This document shows positions 57,295 through 64,000 of a stretch of 64,000 bases of DNA, one piece after another. The number at the start of each line of letters is the position of its first letter. The first letter of the stretch is position 1. Below the pieces are notes generated by a model. The model was not told where the DNA came from. It searched no databases and was given only the letters and a program-made list of their open reading frames with translations. Origin of the DNA: Spirochaetota bacterium (GTDB lineage Bacteria > Spirochaetota > Spirochaetia > Sphaerochaetales > Sphaerochaetaceae). The DNA is taken from contig JAEXDQ010000030.1 in the NCBI GenBank assembly GCA_023401595.1, forward strand, positions 1 through 64,000, written 5' to 3'. The translations under genes were made by a program, and so were the position numbers.

Positions 57295-59823
57295 ATGAGA
57301 GTACGACTGTTTACAAATCCGTTCAACACCGACCATATCGACCGGGAAATAAACGGCGATTGCACGGTCGCGTCGTTGCTGGAAATGCTGGGATGTGACG
57401 GGGCGAACTGCGTCGTCCATGACGGTGACACCCTTGTCCGGGACCCCGCCCACCGGCTGCGATGTGATTGCGTGACGGTGCGGGTTTGCCCGGCCGGACT
57501 GGAGACTATCCTCGCGCTCGCGGTGATCGTGTTCGCGGTAGCCGTCGGGTTCGAGCTGTACGACCTGTTCACGCGTCAGCCGTCGGTCTCCAAGATACAG
57601 ACCTCGCCGTCGTTGCGGGGGTCCGGCAACACCGCCAGACAGGGGCAGCGGCTCCCCGTCGTACTCGGCAGGCATAGGGTCTATCCCGACCTGGCCGCCC
57701 AGCCGTACTCCTCCTACGCCGCGGACGACCAGCACCTGCACCAGCTTTTCTGTTTTGGCTACCGGGGAGTCATTGTCGATCCCTCATCCATAAAGATAGG
57801 GGAGACTCCTCTCTCCAAGTATGCCGGAGCGACGTATGAGATCAATCCCGATCCTGGCACGATCTATCCTCGGCGTGTCCTGGAGACCTATGTGGGCGTT
57901 CGCCTGGAGAACGGCGGCACGCCCGTACCGATAGAACGGACGACCGCAAGCGGGACCTGTCAGGCCGACGTCGGTATCTCCGCTCCAAGCGGTTGCTATA
58001 GATACGACGACCATGGCGACAAACAATCCGTGCAGGTCGGCATCAGGATCGAATGGCGCATCCCTGGCGGATCATGGCAAGTCGCCCACGACGTGATCAG
58101 GTCGCTCAACAGGGACAAATGGCGGGAGATGTTCACGGTCGATGTGTCGGGGGCGACCGACGGGCTGTACGAAGTCCGTGTCCAACGGACGACCGCCGAA
58201 GGCGAGACGTCAAAGTATAACGACTATGTCTATTATGACGTGCTGGACTGCCATACCCAGGATACCTCCGGCAACAGGTACCCCGTCAAGGATACCGACA
58301 GATACTCGACGCTCGCCCTCAAGCTTCGGGCCACGAACCAGCTCAACGGCATCGTCGATTCCCTCAACGCGGTCTGTACCCTGTCCACGCGCGCCTATGG
58401 CGGGACGGGTACGGGACCCGCGTCCTGGACCGTCCAGCCCACCCGCAACCCTGCGGCGGCACTGCTGTATCTGCTGACCGATCCGGCGGTCAATCCCCGC
58501 CCGGTTTCCGACGACGTGATTGTCTGGGCTGACTTTGAGGCCTTCTCCCTCTGGTGCGACCAGCAGGGTTTTACATGCGACGCCTACGTGACGGGCGACT
58601 TCACGGTCAGGCAGCTCTGCGACTATATCTGCCAGTCGAACCTTGCCCAGCTCAACGCCAGGGCGGACCGTATCGGCATACGCATAGACAAGGCCCAGCC
58701 GTACATCTCGCAGATGTTCACCACCCGCAACGCCTTCAATTTTTCCTTGACCCGTGACTTCTCCGCGTTGCCTGACGCCTTGAAGCTCAAGTTCGTCTCG
58801 GCGGATGTCGGCTACGTGGAGGTTGAAAGGACCATTGGAAAAGGAGAGGGGGGTAAGATCCTCTACGACGTGGAACTGACTGATGACGACGACGCCCAGG
58901 AGGTGACGTTGTTCGGGGTGACTTCACCGTCGCACGCGGCCAGAGTAGGGGCGTCCAGGCTCAAAGCCGTTTACGCTCAGCGCAGGACCTACAGCTGGGA
59001 GACGGATATCGAGGGGCTGCTGTGTCTGCCAGGCGACGTGATCCTCTTGTCGAATGACAATTTCCTCATCGGCTTGGGGCAAGGCAGGGTGAGGGAGATC
59101 ATCGCCAACGGATCTGGCCAGGCGCTGGGTATCTGTCTCGACGAGGACGTCACGATGGTCGCCGGTGTTTCCTACGGGGTGCGAATCCGTCATGCCGACG
59201 GCATCACCGGGCCTATTCCGGTCAAGACGGTGGAGGGTACTACGGAGCGGCTGATGTTCGCCGACGCCCAGACCGTATGCTGGCTGACTGGCGACCTTTG
59301 TGTCTTCGGCGAGTACCAGGCGGAGGCGATACCTGTACTGGTCTCGGAGATCAGTACGGACGAGCATTACGGCTGCAAGATCAAGGGTGTCGACTATGTC
59401 GAGTCCGTCTATGACGACTCCGATGTCATTCCGCCGTATGACCCCGGCATCAGCATGTATCCGGAGGGAACCGTCGTCGGAGCGGGAAGACTCGATCCTC
59501 CTGAGACTCCGACGATTCCTGGCGTGCCGGGATCTCAAGGACTGACCGGCGACAGCTGGATGGTGGAGGTGGAGAACAGCGTCGACTGCTTCAAGCCCGG
59601 CCAGCCGCAGCTGGCGCGATACGTCGCGCACGTGTACCTCAACGGCAGGGAGGTCACGGACACGCTGCCCGACGGCGCGTTCCGCTGGACGCGGACCAGC
59701 AGGTACTCGCCGAACGACGACGAGGCGTGGAACCGGGACCACTTCTCGGGCTACCGCACGATTGAGATTCTGGCCGACGGGCGCGAGGACGCCGCGTCAT
59801 TCACCCTGAAAGTCTACGCATAA
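57295..59823 (+). CDS. Tail tip protein: gpI-like domain fused to gpJ-like host-specificity protein
   Basis: The 842-residue protein begins with a ubiquitin-like module (MRVRLFTNPFNTDHIDREIN ... VRVCPAG, residues 1-68) and a membrane-like span (about 70-90, TILALAVIVFAVAVGFELYD), the layout of lambda gpI. The rest (from about 95) is gpJ-like: RQGQRLPVVLGRHRVYPDLA, and several beta-rich domains ending in a fibronectin-like C-terminus. gpJ determines host range at the tail tip. In lambda, I and J are separate genes; here they form one. It has its own late promoter and no ribosome binding site. Confidence 0.85.
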   Translation: MRVRLFTNPFNTDHIDREINGDCTVASLLEMLGCDGANCVVHDGDTLVRDPAHRLRCDCVTVRVCPAGLETILALAVIVFAVAVGFELYDLFTRQPSVSKIQTSPSLRGSGNTARQGQRLPVVLGRHRVYPDLAAQPYSSYAADDQHLHQLFCFGYRGVIVDPSSIKIGETPLSKYAGATYEINPDPGTIYPRRVLETYVGVRLENGGTPVPIERTTASGTCQADVGISAPSGCYRYDDHGDKQSVQVGIRIEWRIPGGSWQVAHDVIRSLNRDKWREMFTVDVSGATDGLYEVRVQRTTAEGETSKYNDYVYYDVLDCHTQDTSGNRYPVKDTDRYSTLALKLRATNQLNGIVDSLNAVCTLSTRAYGGTGTGPASWTVQPTRNPAAALLYLLTDPAVNPRPVSDDVIVWADFEAFSLWCDQQGFTCDAYVTGDFTVRQLCDYICQSNLAQLNARADRIGIRIDKAQPYISQMFTTRNAFNFSLTRDFSALPDALKLKFVSADVGYVEVERTIGKGEGGKILYDVELTDDDDAQEVTLFGVTSPSHAARVGASRLKAVYAQRRTYSWETDIEGLLCLPGDVILLSNDNFLIGLGQGRVREIIANGSGQALGICLDEDVTMVAGVSYGVRIRHADGITGPIPVKTVEGTTERLMFADAQTVCWLTGDLCVFGEYQAEAIPVLVSEISTDEHYGCKIKGVDYVESVYDDSDVIPPYDPGISMYPEGTVVGAGRLDPPETPTIPGVPGSQGLTGDSWMVEVENSVDCFKPGQPQLARYVAHVYLNGREVTDTLPDGAFRWTRTSRYSPNDDEAWNRDHFSGYRTIEILADGREDAASFTLKVYA

Positions 59824-59835
59824 GGAGAAAAAGAG

Positions 59836-61179
59836 ATGGCTACACTGGTAGGAAGCGCGACAAAGACGTTGATAGACCTCAACGACGCGATCACGCTGAG
59901 CAAGATGATCATGGCGAGCCGGGGCACGTCCCAGGTGTTCGCCGACAACGACGGGGCGCTGACCTATACGCCGTCGTGGGCGGCCAGCCCGTACCTGGTC
60001 CTGACGGCCTACGTCTACGCCGGGAACAACAACGTGGCGTCGACACTGACCAACCGCAAATGGTCGAAGGATACGCCTGACGGCGCGAGCCTCGGAAGCG
60101 GGACGTCCCTGACGCTCAGCACGAACCTGCTGACCGAGGCGGCCCCCACGGCGACGTACTATTTCCAGGGTGACTGGACCGATCCGAACACCAGACAGGT
60201 GACGCACGTGCTGGAGAGCGTCACCCTCACGCTGACGAAGAAGGGCGATGCGGCGGTGTTCGTGGACGTGGAGGGCGACAGGGTGATAGTCAAGAGCGAC
60301 GACGCCACGCCGGGCACGTGCCGGGTCAGGGCCGGGCTGTACCGCAACGACGGCAACAGGGACGTGACCAACGTCTCCTACAAGTGGTTCAAGATAGTCG
60401 CCGGTGCCGAAGTCGCGCTTGTTTCCGGTTTCTCCAACGGCGGGGACGTGATAGCCAACTACGCCTTCAAGGATGACGCCGGTGCCGCCGTCTCCACGCC
60501 ATCCGACTTCTCCGCGGCCTCCCAGCTCGTCATCAGCGAGAAGTCCGTCGCCGAGAAGGCCCTGTACAAGGTGACCGTCAAGGACACGAGGACCGGCAAC
60601 ACCTACGCGAAGACCTTCGACGTGTACGACAAGGCCGACCCATACGATCCGAAGATAGAGATCACCGGCGGGACCGTCTTCAAGAACGGAGAGGGCACGA
60701 AGACGGCGAAGCCCGTGGTCACGAAGGGGGCCAGGGTTATCGACGTGTCGTCGTGGACGTTCAGGTGGTATATCGTTCGCGACGACGCCCAGTTCCCCAT
60801 CGGAGGGTTCGTGGACACGTCCAAGACCCCGACCCCGAAGACGATCAGCGCGAACACGGCATCGGCGTTCACGGTACCCGCCCTGGCGGCGGCCCCGGCG
60901 GCGGGAAGCCTGATCAAGGTCATCTCGTCCGACGGCTCGCTGGTAAGGGTGTACGAGGTAGGCGTCGGATCAACGACGACCAGCGTGGTGATCCGGGTCA
61001 CGGGACTCACGAACACCGGTGTCTGCACCGTCGCGCCCACGGCCAGCCAGTTCGTAGGCGGCGACCTCTACTGCCTGGTCAAGGTCAAGGAGACGACCGG
61101 ATACCAGACGGTTACAATCACGAGCGACGACGTGGACGGCAACGGCGACCTCGGGTACGAGGCGTACAAGCCCATCTAG
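59836..61179 (+). CDS. Tail-associated protein with Ig-like domains
   Basis: The 447-residue protein begins MATLVGSATKTLIDLNDAIT and is beta-rich with Ser/Thr/Asn-rich repeats (VTLTLTKKGDAAVFVDVEGD; TNVSYKWFKIVAG), consistent with Ig-like domains carried on phage tails. The start follows ATAAGGAGAAAAAGAG, 12 nt after gpJ. The partner is probably the fibre encoded next. Exact function is unknown. Confidence 0.68.
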   Translation: MATLVGSATKTLIDLNDAITLSKMIMASRGTSQVFADNDGALTYTPSWAASPYLVLTAYVYAGNNNVASTLTNRKWSKDTPDGASLGSGTSLTLSTNLLTEAAPTATYYFQGDWTDPNTRQVTHVLESVTLTLTKKGDAAVFVDVEGDRVIVKSDDATPGTCRVRAGLYRNDGNRDVTNVSYKWFKIVAGAEVALVSGFSNGGDVIANYAFKDDAGAAVSTPSDFSAASQLVISEKSVAEKALYKVTVKDTRTGNTYAKTFDVYDKADPYDPKIEITGGTVFKNGEGTKTAKPVVTKGARVIDVSSWTFRWYIVRDDAQFPIGGFVDTSKTPTPKTISANTASAFTVPALAAAPAAGSLIKVISSDGSLVRVYEVGVGSTTTSVVIRVTGLTNTGVCTVAPTASQFVGGDLYCLVKVKETTGYQTVTITSDDVDGNGDLGYEAYKPI

Positions 61180-61194
61180 TAAAAGGAGTCATCC

Positions 61195-63507
61195 ATGCAG
61201 CTCGCAGGTTCAGCCATCCTCCATCTATCAGCCGTGTACGACGGAGCGTCCTACGACCGCCAGTACGCGGTCAACACGAGTGGCACGACCGCCCCGACCA
61301 CGGGGTGGGCTTCCACACGTCCGTCACCGCAGGCGGGGAAATACATATGGATGCGGGAACGGATTGCCAACGCCGACGGGACATACGGCGCATGGGAGAC
61401 CGCCGTATGCCTCACCGGGGACAAAGGGGATACCGGCGCGACAGGTGAGCAAGGTCCTGCTGGTACGGATGGAGGGAGATGGTATACAGGTACGGCCATA
61501 ACCGGTACGAGCGCGACGGCGACGATTTTCTCCAGCTCCGGCATCACGTCCGCAGTGGTCGGGGACATGTATCTCAATATCTCCAATTCCAATACATACA
61601 GGTGTACCGTAGCGGGAGCCGCATCGGTCGCCAAATGGGTGTACGTGGCAAACGTCAAGGGAGGGCAGGGCAGTCCGGGAGTGGCTGGCGGCAGGTGGTA
61701 TTCGGGTACGGGAGTGACCGGTACCAGTACGACGGCCACCATTTTTAGCGGTTCGGGAGTCCCATCCGCCGTGGTGGGCGACATGTACCTCAATACGGCA
61801 ACGTCCAACACCTACAGATGCACGGTGGCAGGGGCGGCCTCGGCTGCGAAGTGGGTCTATGTCGCCAACATCAAGGGCGACGCCGGCGCGCCCGCCGTGG
61901 ACTTCGCACTCTCCGCGGGCATGTCCACATACGCGATGTCGAGCCGCAACGCGGTCAAGGCCGCGCAGACGGTCACGTTCGCATGCGACCGCCGGAACAC
62001 GTCCGGGGCGGTCACGTGGGGCGTCAACCGGGGACTGACCGTCACGCCTTCCTCCGACGGTGCGACCGCCACCGTCACCATTCCCGTCGGCTTCGGATAC
62101 ACCAGCTTCACCGTGTCCTGTTCCGTCGCCGGAGTGGGGACGAAGACGGTCCAGGTCAACGGGGTGCCGTCGGGGACGTATGCGCCGATGTTCCTGGGCA
62201 AGCTCACCGTCGCCCCGACGACGACCGACGAGGGGCCCCTCATGGCGGGCGACTCCTACCTGCGGGAGGACAACATCGTCATGAGATGGGACGGCGTCCA
62301 ATGGACCCTCCCACAGAGTTCCGACGACAACTATCCCTACGTCATGCAGGCGGCCCTGTCCCAGGTCATGGCCGACAGGAGCGACGTCGACTCCACCATG
62401 GCGGCACTTTACGGCTACATCAACTCACTCATGGCCAAGACGGCGACGCTGGAGACGCTGTTCGCCAAGGCGATCACGCTCCTGTCGGGCGGCTCGATGC
62501 GTTCCGAGGGCTACAACAAGGGCGACATCAATCTCGAAGAGGTGAAGCGAGGCTTCTATTTTGATTCCCTGGGATATAGCGAATGGCAAAAACTGAAGGC
62601 AAGGGCCGCGTTTCTCATCGACGCCACCGTAAGCGGATCATTCATCTCCGAAGAGTTCTCTACGCAGAAAGCCAACTCAACGGAAGTCCCGATAACCATC
62701 CCGCAGCTTCCGGTGAATCTAGGTTTTACCAAGGACTGGTTCATTGTCCTGATGGACATAATTGAACAGTCATACTCCTCATCAGACGGGTTCTATACCG
62801 TCCCTTGCACAGGAAGATACAAGGGGACGGCGTTCAGTCAGATCGTCCTTGACACGAACATTCCGAGAAATCCCTATGCGGTTCCCATCCTGTATCTGAA
62901 AAATGGAGTCCTGCATTATCTGACCGGCACTGATTCGGACATACCGTCCGGGTGCGATACGCTATGGATCGATACAGTGCGATCTACTGATGACGTCACA
63001 TGTACGCTCTCCAACGGAGCGACGAGAACACCGATTCTGAATATGGTGAGTGGAGATTCCTTTTTAAGTTTGTTCAGCGCGGTATCATCAGGAGGACCAT
63101 ATGCTTTCACGGGGACTTTCGGTTTCAGTATGGCGGTGCTTGGCATGTATCTTCCAGATTATGGGAGCGAAACCGTCTCAACCTACTCCATTGACAGCCA
63201 GCCCTCGGCTCCGATGATGCTGCGCTATTCCGCCGCGAATGATACTCTGATGGCAATCAATCCGGACGGGACGCCGCTCGTCATGATATCCCAAAACTCC
63301 TGTCTGAGGGATGTCGTACCCGGCGCGGTCACGGTACTGATGTCCACGCCCGGAATCAAGACGATGAACGTCATTCCCGTCAACGACGATGCGTACAGCA
63401 TAGGGGTGGAGGGACGCCGCTTCAAAGAGGTGCATGCGGTTACGGTGAACGGCAACGTGAACTCTCAGGGTACGGACAATGAGGTATGGGGGGCGGTGGC
63501 GAACTGA
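61195..63507 (+). CDS. Tail fibre protein with collagen-like linkers and tandem repeats
   Basis: The 770-residue protein has a beta-rich start (about 1-78), a collagen-like GDKGDTGATGEQGPAGTDGG (about 79-98), two copies of a 72-residue module (listed separately), another GDAGAP linker, then a long region and a C-terminal end (GVEGRRFKEVHAVTVNGNVN) typical of trimeric fibres. Such proteins bind the receptor. The part from about 62560 to 63300 is less GC-rich, so the distal part may be exchanged. The start follows AAAAGGAGTCATCC. Confidence 0.82.
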   Translation: MQLAGSAILHLSAVYDGASYDRQYAVNTSGTTAPTTGWASTRPSPQAGKYIWMRERIANADGTYGAWETAVCLTGDKGDTGATGEQGPAGTDGGRWYTGTAITGTSATATIFSSSGITSAVVGDMYLNISNSNTYRCTVAGAASVAKWVYVANVKGGQGSPGVAGGRWYSGTGVTGTSTTATIFSGSGVPSAVVGDMYLNTATSNTYRCTVAGAASAAKWVYVANIKGDAGAPAVDFALSAGMSTYAMSSRNAVKAAQTVTFACDRRNTSGAVTWGVNRGLTVTPSSDGATATVTIPVGFGYTSFTVSCSVAGVGTKTVQVNGVPSGTYAPMFLGKLTVAPTTTDEGPLMAGDSYLREDNIVMRWDGVQWTLPQSSDDNYPYVMQAALSQVMADRSDVDSTMAALYGYINSLMAKTATLETLFAKAITLLSGGSMRSEGYNKGDINLEEVKRGFYFDSLGYSEWQKLKARAAFLIDATVSGSFISEEFSTQKANSTEVPITIPQLPVNLGFTKDWFIVLMDIIEQSYSSSDGFYTVPCTGRYKGTAFSQIVLDTNIPRNPYAVPILYLKNGVLHYLTGTDSDIPSGCDTLWIDTVRSTDDVTCTLSNGATRTPILNMVSGDSFLSLFSAVSSGGPYAFTGTFGFSMAVLGMYLPDYGSETVSTYSIDSQPSAPMMLRYSAANDTLMAINPDGTPLVMISQNSCLRDVVPGAVTVLMSTPGIKTMNVIPVNDDAYSIGVEGRRFKEVHAVTVNGNVNSQGTDNEVWGAVAN
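61471..61875 (+). repeat. Two 72-residue repeats in the tail fibre gene
   Basis: The module GGRWY(T/S)GT..TGTS..ATIFS.SG ... VVGDMYLN ... NTYRCTVAGAAS.AKWVYVAN.KG occurs at 61471 and 61687 (216-bp period). The second copy differs at scattered positions. Confidence 0.85.
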
Positions 63508-63508
63508 C

Positions 63509-64000
63509 ATGGCATTCACACAAGGACAACTGATAACGGCGGATGAGCTGAACAACGTGAACGACAGGGCGAGCAGGAGCATATCGTTCCCGACCGCAGC
63601 CGACTGGATACAGGACTACATCGGCAACGGGGGAAAGTTCTACTCGCACCGCAAATCAGGGACCGCCATATTCAGGATGCGGCTGGACTGCGGATGGTTC
63701 GGCGGGGGTAACATACTTGTGGAGAAGCTTGACGCAAGCGGTAATGTGATAGCGACACTGTTGAGAAGTAACTATGGCTGGAGTACCCATACGACGGTGA
63801 CGGTCAACTCCACCGGCCCCGGATGGTACCGGGCGAGAAGCGATACCGCGTTCCAATTCGACGCGACGACCATCTATCTGTGGGAATTTCAGAACGACTG
63901 CACGCCGGGGAAACAGTTGACGTACTACGACAATCCCGCCACAAGCGGGAATCGTATTACAGGGACACCTCTGACCGTCAGCGTCCTCAATTCGGGGCGG
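63509..64000 (+). CDS. Tail fibre-associated protein, cut by the window edge
   Basis: The frame starts at 63509 just after the fibre gene stop (TGACATG) and stays open for 164 codons to the window end. The protein begins MAFTQGQLITADELNNVNDR, a start found in tail-fibre and fibre-adhesin proteins, and is rich in Thr, Ser and aromatic residues. Its full length and function cannot be seen. Confidence 0.7.
   Translation, partial: MAFTQGQLITADELNNVNDRASRSISFPTAADWIQDYIGNGGKFYSHRKSGTAIFRMRLDCGWFGGGNILVEKLDASGNVIATLLRSNYGWSTHTTVTVNSTGPGWYRARSDTAFQFDATTIYLWEFQNDCTPGKQLTYYDNPATSGNRITGTPLTVSVLNSGR

Larger units (their letters stand above)
27046..64000. mobile_element. Mu-type transposable siphophage prophage (right end outside window)
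   Basis: The element carries a MuA-type DDE transposase, MuB-type ATPase, Ner-like and GemA proteins, DUF3164 and a small terminase-like gp27 homologue, together with an SPP1/lambda-like siphovirus head and tail. The left boundary is placed at TGTTGTACAATCC (27046) because tandem repeats typical of transposase-binding ends begin there and the tRNA promoter ends just outside. At least 37 kb lies in the window, and the right end and target duplication are not visible. All core genes seen are intact, so it may be functional. Confidence 0.88.

Overview
The window is a bacterial chromosome segment of about 27 kb joined to about 37 kb of a transposable (Mu-type) prophage that runs off the right edge. 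The host looks like a high-GC spirochaete, perhaps near Sphaerochaetaceae. This is inferred mainly from the solute-binding protein, whose signal peptide ends in the spirochaete-style FAGGTKE, and is not proven.

Host part (1-27045). A complete histidine operon in the enteric order hisG-D-C-B-H-A-F-IE, with a bifunctional hisB, is preceded by a leader peptide rich in His codons and an attenuator. After it come a cation diffusion facilitator, an AAA ATPase with a nuclease-like C-terminus, a secreted repeat protein, radC, a MerR regulator, a sugar ABC transporter operon with a sugar isomerase/epimerase-like protein, a CPA2 antiporter divergent from a LysR gene, a GNAT acetyltransferase, a DMT exporter, a DUF2992 protein, an RluA-type pseudouridine synthase, an M42 aminopeptidase and tRNA-Arg(CCG).

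Prophage (27046 to beyond 64000). The left end carries tandem repeats that look like transposase-binding sites. The early block (about 27.2-36.8 kb) is read leftward, toward this end: a DUF3102-like protein, a Ner-like regulator, MuA-type DDE transposase, MuB-type ATPase, GemA, DUF3164, an HTH protein, DUF3846 and small proteins. Two rightward genes with apparently leaderless promoters are embedded in it as convergent cassettes. A LexA/CI-type self-cleaving repressor (36.9 kb) faces right across a shared operator region. Next comes an A+T-rich accessory block (37.7-40.6 kb): a secreted protein and a two-gene unit of a nucleoid-associated (NdpA/YejK-like) protein and a two-TM membrane protein. 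The rightward late genes encode holin and small membrane proteins, terminases, portal, a MuF head protein with a toxin-like C-terminus plus a small partner gene, scaffold, capsid, head-tail joining proteins, major tail protein, tail chaperones with a -1 frameshift site, tape measure, lambda-like minor tail proteins, an I-J fusion and tail fibres. There is no sheath or contractile baseplate, so the virion should be a siphovirus.

Most worth a second look: the NdpA-like plus membrane-protein pair, the two convergent cassettes, the MuF toxin/immunity candidate, a shared late-promoter motif at four sites, and a recurring layout in which the -10 box lies 6-8 nt before the start codon, implying leaderless mRNAs in host and phage.
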